This document shows, piece by piece, positions 24,852 to 33,332 of a DNA stretch of 40,865 nucleotides (position 1 is the first letter of the stretch; every line of letters starts with the position of its first letter). The notes under the pieces were generated by a model. It was not told the origin of the DNA, made no database searches, and was given only the letters and a program-made list of their open reading frames with translations. Location of the stretch: contig JAQGOV010000071.1 in the NCBI GenBank assembly GCA_028293425.1, forward strand, positions 1 through 40,865. Reading direction: 5' to 3'. The translations under genes were made by a program, and so were the position numbers. The DNA is from Verrucomicrobiales bacterium (lineage in GTDB: Bacteria; Verrucomicrobiota; Verrucomicrobiia; Limisphaerales; JAQGOV01).

Positions 24852-26756
24852 ATGAGAATCAATACTAGTCACCTTGTCGTCTCATTACGTTGCGTGCTCC
24901 TGCTGACGCTGTTGGCTCTGCCGTTCTCCTCGTTTGCGGACTGGCGGGTCGCTTCCACGCATGACCAGCGACAAACCCGGCCGCCCAAGAACGCGGGGGC
25001 AGGCACGGCTATCAAACCCGGTGACCGCTGGCCCACGGATCAAAAATTCCGCTGGCTAATCGGCGACTTGCAAATTCCCGAAACGATTGGGAAGGAGCCA
25101 TCTGCCGGCAAGACAGTTGGCTTGCAGATCAGTTGTGGCGACGGCGGCGAAATCTTTATTGGCGATCAAGTTCAATGCCGTTTCGACAATGATCATCCGG
25201 GGCTTGTCGTCGTGGCGGAGAAAGCGGAGCCCGGGGCGGAAGTGCGCCTGGCGGTTCAAGTCTACGGCAAGGTTCAGGGCGGGGATAAATTTGATCAGGC
25301 GACCTGGGTGATCATAGACCAGAAGCGGTCGCAGGACCGCCTCGCGTTAACGGTTGATGCTGCTCAAGTGGGAGGCAAAGTGCCGAACGGAATTGTCGGT
25401 TTGAGCCAGGGCGGGGGAATGTCCGATTACGAGGACGCAACCGCCAAAAAGCTTCAAGAGGGCGGCTTCAGGTGGTTCCGCATGGATAACGTTTTCACGC
25501 CCGTGTGGCGGAAAGACAAGCAGGGAAATCTGACCACCAATTGGGCTGATTTCGATAAGCGGGTGGATTTCATGTACAAAATCGGCGCTGACCCCATCAT
25601 CGCCGTTTCCTACATGCCGCAGGTGCTCGATGCCGTTCCAAACAACGAACGGCAAAGCGCGCCCAAAGACTATGCTGCCTGGGAAGAGCTTTGCTTTCAG
25701 GCTGCCAAACGATCCCTGGAACGCGGCAAGCGCGTTCCGTTCTGGGAGGTGTGGAACGAAGTAAACACCGGCTGGCTGAAGCCTGGCCCCGAGGACACGG
25801 GGAGCGAAAGCTTCCAGAAACTTTATGCAGAGGCTCTCGGCAAGCCTCAAACGAATCTGATGATCATTCGGCGCTTCGAGGCCTACTGCAAACTGTATCG
25901 CGCCAGCGCCCGGGGCATCCGCCGCGCGGACCCGCAGGCCAAAATCGGCGGTCCTGCCCTGGCCAGCGGCCCGATGGAGAGTTCCGAGCGCGGGCATGCT
26001 GCCCATGGCAAGGGCTTTGCGCGCGGACTTATGCTTTGGTGCCAGCAGGAAAATCTGCCGTTGGATTTCGTAAGCTGGCACGAATACTTCCAGTCTGCTG
26101 ACGTAATTGCCAAAGAAGCGGAGACCTTCCGCAAATACCTCAATGACTTCCCCGCGCTGAAGCAAACGGTTCAATCCTTCATGATCACCGAATGGAATGA
26201 AGCCTGGTGGCCCGACCGCCCGCAGGACCATGAGCTCGGCGCAGCCTGGTGCGCCAACTCAATCACGCGCGCCTTTATTCCGGCTGCGATCGATCGTCCC
26301 TGCTTTTTCTATGTGAAACAGGGCGACATGGGTTTCCGAGGTGATTATAGCCTGCTTATGAAGGACAACGTGCCAAAGGCATCCTATAACGTTGCGAAGA
26401 TCTTCAATGGCCTAAGCGGCAATTGGGTCACAATCACCGGCACCGATGGCGACATTTCTGGCGTGGCTGCCTGGGACGCCACCAAAGGCCGTTTAGCGGT
26501 AGTGCTCGTGAACTTTCGGGATCGCTACGCGCTGCGTCGTCACGTGAGTCTTTCGCTTCAAAATCTTCCCAAAGAGCTCGCTGGTGGCACTTGGCAACAG
26601 TGGACGGTGGATGCAACCCACAGCAACGTGTGGAACAATCAAGGCAAACCCGAGCTCGCCCGGACCAGGGACGGCGAATTGGAGGGACAGCCCTTCCAGT
26701 GGCAGGAAACGCTAATGCCAAACTCCGTCACACTGCTGGAGTTGGTTCGCAAGTGA
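24852..26756 (+). CDS. Secreted glycoside hydrolase, GH39-like
   Basis: 634 residues from the ATG at 24852, which gives a proper signal peptide ending near SSFADW; a TTG at 24801 is less likely. A beta-sandwich-like region (about 30-160) precedes a TIM-barrel domain. The barrel shows F-W-E-V-W-N-E-V (Glu303, candidate acid/base) and F-M-I-T-E-W-N-E (Glu447, candidate nucleophile), the two glutamates expected in clan GH-A enzymes such as GH39 beta-xylosidases. An immunoglobulin-like end follows. Substrate is unknown, likely a plant or microbial polysaccharide. It ends 43 bp before ligD but is functionally unrelated. Confidence 0.75.
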   Translation: MRINTSHLVVSLRCVLLLTLLALPFSSFADWRVASTHDQRQTRPPKNAGAGTAIKPGDRWPTDQKFRWLIGDLQIPETIGKEPSAGKTVGLQISCGDGGEIFIGDQVQCRFDNDHPGLVVVAEKAEPGAEVRLAVQVYGKVQGGDKFDQATWVIIDQKRSQDRLALTVDAAQVGGKVPNGIVGLSQGGGMSDYEDATAKKLQEGGFRWFRMDNVFTPVWRKDKQGNLTTNWADFDKRVDFMYKIGADPIIAVSYMPQVLDAVPNNERQSAPKDYAAWEELCFQAAKRSLERGKRVPFWEVWNEVNTGWLKPGPEDTGSESFQKLYAEALGKPQTNLMIIRRFEAYCKLYRASARGIRRADPQAKIGGPALASGPMESSERGHAAHGKGFARGLMLWCQQENLPLDFVSWHEYFQSADVIAKEAETFRKYLNDFPALKQTVQSFMITEWNEAWWPDRPQDHELGAAWCANSITRAFIPAAIDRPCFFYVKQGDMGFRGDYSLLMKDNVPKASYNVAKIFNGLSGNWVTITGTDGDISGVAAWDATKGRLAVVLVNFRDRYALRRHVSLSLQNLPKELAGGTWQQWTVDATHSNVWNNQGKPELARTRDGELEGQPFQWQETLMPNSVTLLELVRK

Positions 26757-26799
26757 CCCGAGGATGGTGAAACAGCCCGGTTGATCTCGGTTTTCTTTG

Positions 26800-29439
26800 A
26801 TGTCACTTTTCCAGGTGGGAAAGAGGACTTCACTCAATATTAAAGGGCAGGAGATCGGTGTTTCGAACCTGGAGCATGTGCTTTTCCCTGGCGGTGGCTT
26901 TACCAAAGGCCAGGTCATCGATTACTACATCCGAGCTTCCAAATACATCCTGCCCCATTTAAAGGACCGGCCGCTCACCTTGAAAATGCAACCGAAAGGT
27001 GTTCATGGGGAAGCCACCTATGAGCGCGATGCCCGCAAGTTCACGCCTGCGTGGGTGAAGACGGCGGATGTTTGGCGGAAAAGCGGCGCCTCTCAAATAC
27101 ATTACCTGCTCGCGAACGATTTGCCGACACTGGTGTGGCTGGCCAACCTGAACAACATCGAGATGCACACCTTTCTCGCCAGGGCACCGAAGGTTGAGCA
27201 GCCAACCATGGTGGTGTTCGATCTCGATCCGGGCGAAGGTGCCGATATCCTGCAGTGCGCACAAGTCGCCGTCTGGCTCAAGGAGGCCTTTGATCATTTG
27301 AAGCTGAAGTCTTTGATCAAGTCATCCGGGTCCAAAGGCCTGCATCTCTATGTGCCGTTGAACACCCCGGTGACCTATGAACAGACTCAGCCTTTTGCCC
27401 AGGCAATTGCTGAATGGATCGAGACGGAACATCCGGAGCTTGTCACCTCTTCCATGGACAAGCTGGCTCGCGCAGGAAAGGTATTCGTGGACTGGAACCA
27501 AAATGCCTCTTACAAGTCCACGGTTTGTGTTTACTCGTTGCGAGCGAAGAAGGACCAGCCGTTTGTTTCTTTTCCGATGAGATGGTCCGAGTTGATCTCG
27601 GGAATGGAGGACAACAATTTCTCCGTCTTTGCTGTCAGTCCTGAAGCAGCCCTCAAGCGATTAGAAAAATCCGGTGACCTGTTCACTCCGGTTCTCAAGC
27701 TCAAGCAAAAGTTGCCTGTAGATATTCTGAAGGTATTGAATAAAGCACGAACAAAGCCCAGGCACAATCCGCCGAGTGTCCAAACACCGGAACCACACCT
27801 TGAGGCCTATTGGGCAAAGCGAAACTTTGACACGACTGCGGAACCGAGCGGCCACAAACGGGTTCAGCAATCCCAAAGCAAGGACCGGCTATTCGTGATT
27901 CAAAAACACGATGCCAGCCACCTGCACTACGATTTCCGCCTGGAAATGCAAGGTGTCCTTCGCTCCTGGGCGGTCCCGAAAGGTCCGCCACTGCAGATCG
28001 GTGAACGTCGGCTGGCCATGCACGTTGAGGACCATCCGATGGACTACGCGCACTTTGAAGGCACGATTCCCGAGGGGCAATACGGGGGCGGCACGGTCAT
28101 GGTGTGGGACACCGGCACCTATCGAGTGAGAGAGGATAATCCAGTGCGGGCTTATTATGGGGGAAAGATTTCGCTCGAGCTTCATGGCAAAAAGCTCAAG
28201 GGCCAATGGGCCCTGGTGCGCGCCCAGAAAGCGGAGGACGGCCAAAAGGAGCGCTGGTTCCTCATTAAAACGGAAAAGGACGCGCCGCCAATCAGTTCCC
28301 GACGAGACGATGCTTCCGTCCTCACGGGTCGCTCCATGGAGGAAATTGCCAAGGACAGGAAGAGTGCCCAATGGAACAGCAATCGCGCGCCGGGCAGGGA
28401 GCCAACGCCCGCTCCCGACATCGAAGCTGAATTGGAGAAGTTGTTGCGTCAGTTGCCGAGGGCAGAGCCCCGGTTTGTCGAACCGATGAAGGCACGACTT
28501 GTGAGCAAATTTTCTGAAAGCCCTGGCTGGATTTATGAGTTAAAATTTGATGGTTACCGTGCGCTCGCTGTGAAGCAGGGCTCCCGTGTGCACCTGCTAT
28601 CCCGCAAAAATCTTAGCTTGAATAGTCAATTTCCCGAGCTGGTGGAGGCTGTTAAAAAGCTAAAGGTAAAGCACGCGGTTCTGGATGGAGAGATTGTGGC
28701 GCTGGACGAAAAGGGGCGACCTTCTTTTCTCGCCATTCACTCGCCCATTCAGCAGAACGGGGCTCGATTTGTCTACTATTACGCTTTCGATTTGATCAAC
28801 CTCGAAAAGCGCGATCTGCGGAGTCTTCCCTTGCAGGCACGCAAGCAATTCCTGGAAGCTGCTCTTGCAGAGGCTCCCGAGCATCTGCGGTTTTCCTCGA
28901 ACCTCGAAGCAGCTCCCAAGCGCATCGTGGCTGAAACCCGAAGACAAGGTTTGGAAGGTGTGGTTGCCAAGCGAGCGGACTCCACCTACGAAGCGGGCGA
29001 AAGGAGTGGGGCGTGGGTAAAGTACAAGACATCCCAAGAACAGGAATTCGTCGTTGGAGGCTACCGCCTGACGCGCGATGGCAAAGACTTCGATTGCCTC
29101 CTGGTGGGCTATTACGAGAACCACCAATTCCGCTTCGCCGCAAAAGTTAAAAGCGGCTTCGGCCCCGAACATAAGAAAGTTTTGGGGAAGAAATTCAAAG
29201 GGCTTCACGCCCGCCGCTCACCGTTCAAAGACACACCCAAATGCAAGGGGCCTGGCCTGGAGGAGGAAAACACGGTCTCCGATGTGGAAGCTCGCACGTG
29301 CGTTTGGTTGAAGCCAAAGGTTGTGGTTGAGGTGGGTTTCACTGGATGGACGGTTGGCGGTCACCTTCGCCACTCAGTGTTCAATGGTATCCGTGAGGAC
29401 AAAAACGCGCAGGACGTGGTGCGGGAAAGCGCTGAATAA
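26800..29439 (+). CDS. ligD: ATP-dependent DNA ligase LigD (Pol-PE-Lig)
   Basis: 879 residues from the ATG at 26800 (a TTG lies one codon earlier). It has three domains in the order seen in mycobacteria. The primase-polymerase (about 10-300) has the metal motif V-V-F-D-L-D-P-G and S-S-G-S-K-G-L-H. The 3'-phosphoesterase (about 350-510) has H-L-H-Y-D-F-R-L-E and a conserved H-V-E-D-H-P. The ligase (about 570-870) has adenylation motif Y-E-L-K-F-D-G-Y-R with Lys582, D-G-E-I-V-A-L, G-V-V-A-K-R and the OB-fold end. LigD trims, fills and seals ends held by Ku. A linker of about 60 residues separates PE from ligase. All catalytic residues I can check are present. Confidence 0.95.
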   Translation: MSLFQVGKRTSLNIKGQEIGVSNLEHVLFPGGGFTKGQVIDYYIRASKYILPHLKDRPLTLKMQPKGVHGEATYERDARKFTPAWVKTADVWRKSGASQIHYLLANDLPTLVWLANLNNIEMHTFLARAPKVEQPTMVVFDLDPGEGADILQCAQVAVWLKEAFDHLKLKSLIKSSGSKGLHLYVPLNTPVTYEQTQPFAQAIAEWIETEHPELVTSSMDKLARAGKVFVDWNQNASYKSTVCVYSLRAKKDQPFVSFPMRWSELISGMEDNNFSVFAVSPEAALKRLEKSGDLFTPVLKLKQKLPVDILKVLNKARTKPRHNPPSVQTPEPHLEAYWAKRNFDTTAEPSGHKRVQQSQSKDRLFVIQKHDASHLHYDFRLEMQGVLRSWAVPKGPPLQIGERRLAMHVEDHPMDYAHFEGTIPEGQYGGGTVMVWDTGTYRVREDNPVRAYYGGKISLELHGKKLKGQWALVRAQKAEDGQKERWFLIKTEKDAPPISSRRDDASVLTGRSMEEIAKDRKSAQWNSNRAPGREPTPAPDIEAELEKLLRQLPRAEPRFVEPMKARLVSKFSESPGWIYELKFDGYRALAVKQGSRVHLLSRKNLSLNSQFPELVEAVKKLKVKHAVLDGEIVALDEKGRPSFLAIHSPIQQNGARFVYYYAFDLINLEKRDLRSLPLQARKQFLEAALAEAPEHLRFSSNLEAAPKRIVAETRRQGLEGVVAKRADSTYEAGERSGAWVKYKTSQEQEFVVGGYRLTRDGKDFDCLLVGYYENHQFRFAAKVKSGFGPEHKKVLGKKFKGLHARRSPFKDTPKCKGPGLEEENTVSDVEARTCVWLKPKVVVEVGFTGWTVGGHLRHSVFNGIREDKNAQDVVRESAE

Positions 29440-29568
29440 ATTCATGAGATTGAGCATTTGATGCGTTTGGCAAAAGCCAAAGCCCGCCAGATTCTCGCAC
29501 ATGAGCAGGGTTGATTTAGCAGGTCGCTTTTCTACGATGGAAGCCCTCGCCGGGATGAAGGACTGAAG

Positions 29569-31050
29569 TCATTCCTCTTTTTCATCTCCACCTCTCCACA
29601 GCCTCGCGCTGAATTCTCCGCCGTATTGGGTGCGTAGTTGATTGGTTCGGCGGCGCAATTGTTGGAGAACTGCTTTGTGGTCCGGGCTGTTGACCAGGTT
29701 CACTGTTTCCAGAGGATCCTCCTGCAAATCGTACAACTCTTCCAGCACAGGCAAGGCTTCAAAGTAACGGCTGTACTTAAAGCGTTCCGTGCGCACCCCT
29801 TCGTGCTTCCGGATGCTCGGCTCCATCATCAAATGTTCCAGCCATACATCCTTGCGCCAATCATTCGGTTCCTCACCTCGTGCGAGGGCCAGCAGGCTTC
29901 GTCCCTGCATCTTTGCTGGAACCTTTATCCCAGCCACTTCCAGGAACGTTGCCGGTAGATCGATGTTCAACGCGAACTGTTTGGGTCGCAAGCCCGCTTT
30001 GGTGAGTCGACCGGTGGGATCGAACATGAGCAGCGGCACCCGGATGCTCGGCTCATAAGGCAGCCACTTTCCAGCATAGCCGCGCTCTCCCAGGAAATAG
30101 CCGTTGTCGCCCATCAAAACGATCAGCGTGTTCCCGGCCAATTTGAGTTGCTCCAGTTTTCGCCGGAGGCGACCAATCACCAGATCCACTCCGCTGATCA
30201 TCCGCCAATAACCTTTGGTCATCTCCTGCCGTTTCGATTCGAAATCAAATCGCCAATACCAGCGGTGTCGATTCATCGTGCCATCGCGGAGAAACTCCGG
30301 CAGCCGTTCGTAGAAGTCCGCCTCGGCCAAAGGTGGTTGCGGCACTTTGATGTCGCGGTAGAGGTCATCCACTTCGTGCTGCCAAAAATATTGCTGCGGT
30401 TCTGGATCGTCCGCATGCGGTGCATTGAAGCCCACCGTCAGGCAAAAGGGTTTGTCCTGTGCGGACTTCGCGTGTTCCTCCAGAAATTTCATGGCGAAAT
30501 CTCCTTCGATGTCGGTCAGATGACGCATGGAACCGTCCGGCTGTTTTTGCCAGTAAGGGTGCTTCGTTTCAACAAAGTAATCATACATACGCTTGGTTGC
30601 GTTCGTTCGCACGTTCACTCCAAATTTGCCCACATAGCCCGTGAGATAGCCTGCCTGCTTCAGTAAGCGGGGAAAGCTGGCTTCGACAAACTGGTCCGCC
30701 AACGGAGGAGTCTTGAAGGTGTAACGGTGGGTACGCTCCACCATCCCGCAGAGCAGGCTGGCCCGGCTCGCTGCGCAAATGGGACTGGTGACAAAGGCGT
30801 TTTCAAACCGCACCCCATCGCGGGCTAGGCGGTCCATCTCCGGCGTTCGAATCATTGGGTTCATGTTGCCCATTTGGTCGAACCGTTGATCGTCCGTAAT
30901 AATGAAGAGGATGTTCGGGCGTTCCGCTGCAAAACTGGTGAACGAGCCCAGGAGCAGAAAGGCCCAGGTAAAACAGGGCAAACCGACGTAAAGTTGAATC
31001 TTCCTCTTTGCCAATGCAGCCATGCACCCAAGTAAAGCTCTGTTCATCAT
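29569..31050 (-). CDS. Secreted sulfatase (formylglycine type)
   Basis: 493 residues. A long N-terminal leader (about 1-42) ends in a signal-peptide-like stretch to F-A-A-E. The fold starts R-P-N-I-L-F-I-I-T-D-D (metal Asp53, Asp54). The modification motif is C-A-A-S-R with Cys92 to be converted to formylglycine, so a sulfatase-maturing enzyme is needed elsewhere. G-K-F-G replaces the more usual G-K-W-H. M-G-D-N-G near 330 carries further metal ligands. The family removes sulfate esters from polysaccharides or other molecules. It is transcribed away from the NnrS gene. Confidence 0.92.
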   Translation of the reverse strand: MMNRALLGCMAALAKRKIQLYVGLPCFTWAFLLLGSFTSFAAERPNILFIITDDQRFDQMGNMNPMIRTPEMDRLARDGVRFENAFVTSPICAASRASLLCGMVERTHRYTFKTPPLADQFVEASFPRLLKQAGYLTGYVGKFGVNVRTNATKRMYDYFVETKHPYWQKQPDGSMRHLTDIEGDFAMKFLEEHAKSAQDKPFCLTVGFNAPHADDPEPQQYFWQHEVDDLYRDIKVPQPPLAEADFYERLPEFLRDGTMNRHRWYWRFDFESKRQEMTKGYWRMISGVDLVIGRLRRKLEQLKLAGNTLIVLMGDNGYFLGERGYAGKWLPYEPSIRVPLLMFDPTGRLTKAGLRPKQFALNIDLPATFLEVAGIKVPAKMQGRSLLALARGEEPNDWRKDVWLEHLMMEPSIRKHEGVRTERFKYSRYFEALPVLEELYDLQEDPLETVNLVNSPDHKAVLQQLRRRTNQLRTQYGGEFSARLWRGGDEKEE

Positions 31051-31186
31051 CGGAGTGGCAGGATCTGTAAATCAATTTAGGCGGTCAGCAAAGACAATTG
31101 AGGAGACTCTCATTTTTTGACCTAAGGCAAACAAACTCTGAACAGGGCTTGGAATCTCTTACCTTCTCCGGAAAGCTGTTCTCGGT

Positions 31187-32377
31187 ATGAGTGATGCATC
31201 AGGCCGACGATTGACGAGCGCAGATATTGGAAAGGAACCCTTCAGGCTGTTTTTTCCTGCCGGGGTGCTCGCGGGCATGATTGGCGTGTCCTTATGGCCG
31301 CTGCACTTTGCAAATATCATTGAACTCTATCCCGGCCAGGCTCACGCACGGTTGATGGCATTCGGTTTATTTGGAGCATTTATTGTTGGGTTTCTTGGAA
31401 CCGCCATGCCGCGATTACTCTCTGCCCCTCCCTTAGGGATTATTAATGTCATCGGGCTCTTCCTCCTTTATATTGCCATGGTTGCATCCTTTGCGGTGCA
31501 GAAGCTTTCCTGGGGCGACCACCTCTTCCTGGGATTCTTGTTGGTCTTCGCCGGAATGATGCTCGCGCGCGTCCGGCACCGACAGGACACCCCGCCTCCT
31601 GGGTTTGTGCTGGTTCTGCTCGCACTTCTTTGTGTGCTGGCTGGCGCCGTTTTGAGCGTGGTTCCCTATTGGAAGGAGGATTTTGACCCCCGCTGGATAG
31701 CTCTTCAACGCCTTCTCTCCTACCAAGGCTTTGTGCTCTTGCCAATTCTCGGCATCGGCCCCTTTTTGCTGCCGCGCTTTTTCGGTCTCCCGAGCACTCA
31801 CAGCTTTCCGGAAGGACTGATTCCGCCGGCAGCCTGGAGAAAGAAGGCGTTGCTGGCTTTAACGGTCGGCATTTTGATCATTGTTTCCTTCTTTGCCGAA
31901 GTGGAAGGCTGGTTCCGCACGGCTCACGCGCTCCGCTTCGCTGTCACAGCCCTTTATATCCTCTTGGAATTTCCATTTCAGAAAGCTCCCAAAATGAACA
32001 CCGGACTGGGGCTTGCCTTGCGCATCGCTTTTGGATCTCTAGTTGCTGGATTTATTCTCATCGCTGCTTTTCCCGCCTATCGCGTCGGACTCCTCCACCT
32101 CACGCTGATCGGCGGTTTTTCAGTAATCACATTCACTGTCGCCACCCGAGTCGTATTCGGTCACAGCGGTAACCTGCAACTATTGCAGGGTCGAAATTGG
32201 GGCATCCTCATGGCTATCGGGCTGATGCTTTTCGCCATGGTCACTCGCATTAGTGGTGACTTTTGGCCGAAAACCCTGCCTACACATTACAGTTATGGCG
32301 CCCTCCTTTGGGTCTTGGGCGTCCTCCTGTGGTCCGCGTTTGTGCTCCCGAAGGTTTTGCGAGCGGAGGAAGAGTAG
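31187..32377 (+). CDS. NnrS-family integral membrane protein
   Basis: 396 residues with about 12 hydrophobic segments. The start F-R-L-F-F-P-A-G, H-A-R-L-M-A-F-G near 53 and G-F-L-G-T-A-M-P-R near 67 match the NnrS family of haem- and copper-containing membrane proteins linked to nitric oxide stress and denitrification. A later H-L-T-L-I-G-G-F motif near 306 is also conserved. No denitrification genes are next to it, so a role in NO tolerance is inference. The C-terminus is an acidic tail. Confidence 0.88.
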   Translation: MSDASGRRLTSADIGKEPFRLFFPAGVLAGMIGVSLWPLHFANIIELYPGQAHARLMAFGLFGAFIVGFLGTAMPRLLSAPPLGIINVIGLFLLYIAMVASFAVQKLSWGDHLFLGFLLVFAGMMLARVRHRQDTPPPGFVLVLLALLCVLAGAVLSVVPYWKEDFDPRWIALQRLLSYQGFVLLPILGIGPFLLPRFFGLPSTHSFPEGLIPPAAWRKKALLALTVGILIIVSFFAEVEGWFRTAHALRFAVTALYILLEFPFQKAPKMNTGLGLALRIAFGSLVAGFILIAAFPAYRVGLLHLTLIGGFSVITFTVATRVVFGHSGNLQLLQGRNWGILMAIGLMLFAMVTRISGDFWPKTLPTHYSYGALLWVLGVLLWSAFVLPKVLRAEEE

Positions 32378-32405
32378 ATAACAAAATGGCTTCCGGCTCA
32401 AAATC

Positions 32406-33191
32406 CTAAAAACGGTAACCCACGATGAGCTTCACAATCAGGTCTTCGGTGCTGCGGGTTAAGCCAAAGCCCAGCCCCATGTTCAATTCCCAGTCCTCCG
32501 AAACACCAAGGTCCAGCACCGGGATAATCGTGTGTTCCTGCTCCCGCCACCCGTTGAAGTGTGGCAATGTGCCCAGTGAACTGTAATACTCGACCCCCAC
32601 TGCCACCACTTTGGAGAGTTCATAGCTTACTTTCCCGCTCGGCGCAAAATCCCAGCCTCGACTGGAGTTCAGTCCATGCACGGACTTTTCAAAAGCAGGA
32701 TTAAAGCTCAGATACAACGGCCCAAACTGCTTGTCGATGATGGGACGAAGCTCCCAACTCCAGGTGTCCTCGGTGAAAGCACGCCGCATGTAGCCAAATT
32801 CCGTCGACAAACTCACTCCCACCGGCCAATCCCATTCCTCGGGAACCCGCACCCTGGGTCGAATGTTGTCTCCCACCCATTCCCACCCCGTGCCCGGCTG
32901 AATGCTGCTGAATACATAGAAGCCGGTTTCGAACCACGGGGTGAACCCATGTGTCACCTCCAGCGTTTCGTGGAAGGCGTGGCGTGACGGATACACGCCA
33001 TTGATCCTCTGCCGTTCCCCCTCGAAGGTATAGTTGCTGTGAAGTTCCACCATCGTCCGTCCTGTGGCCACCGTCTCGGAACCGTAAACCTGGATTTCGT
33101 AATCCGTGGCTGAAACAGAGGAGGGCAGCACCGCTGAAACCAGTCCGAGGCAGGTGACGGCGCAACTGAAATTTGGCTTCCGGTGGATCAT
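32406..33191 (-). CDS. Outer-membrane beta-barrel-like protein, unknown
   Basis: 261 residues. The signal peptide ends near S-V-S-A-T-D. The mature part has alternating hydrophobic/polar strands rich in aromatic residues (for example W-F-E-T-G-F-Y-V-F) and ends in Phe (V-G-Y-R-F), the usual C-terminal signature of outer-membrane barrels. I cannot name the family; size suggests a barrel of about 12 strands. It is convergent with the NnrS gene, 28 bp away. Confidence 0.7.
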   Translation of the reverse strand: MIHRKPNFSCAVTCLGLVSAVLPSSVSATDYEIQVYGSETVATGRTMVELHSNYTFEGERQRINGVYPSRHAFHETLEVTHGFTPWFETGFYVFSSIQPGTGWEWVGDNIRPRVRVPEEWDWPVGVSLSTEFGYMRRAFTEDTWSWELRPIIDKQFGPLYLSFNPAFEKSVHGLNSSRGWDFAPSGKVSYELSKVVAVGVEYYSSLGTLPHFNGWREQEHTIIPVLDLGVSEDWELNMGLGFGLTRSTEDLIVKLIVGYRF

Positions 33192-33332
33192 CCAGTTTTT
33201 TTAAGCAACCTTCTAAACTTGTTCAAGGTTCGAAAATGAAGCGGGGATCGCAACCTTTCGGCCAAACAGCAATGACTGCAACGATCAGTAAAATAATCCT
33301 TCTGGAGTACATCCTCTCCGTTCGCCAGGATT

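Noticed and set aside
24350-24868. 172-codon plus-strand open frame before the glycoside hydrolase
   Set aside because: Composition is Pro/His/Ser rich without a domain, it overlaps the start of the real gene, and it lies in sequence that reads like intergenic repeats.
25347-26231. 294-codon minus-strand open frame within the glycoside hydrolase gene
   Set aside because: The sense strand has both catalytic glutamates and a signal peptide; the antisense frame has no recognisable domain.
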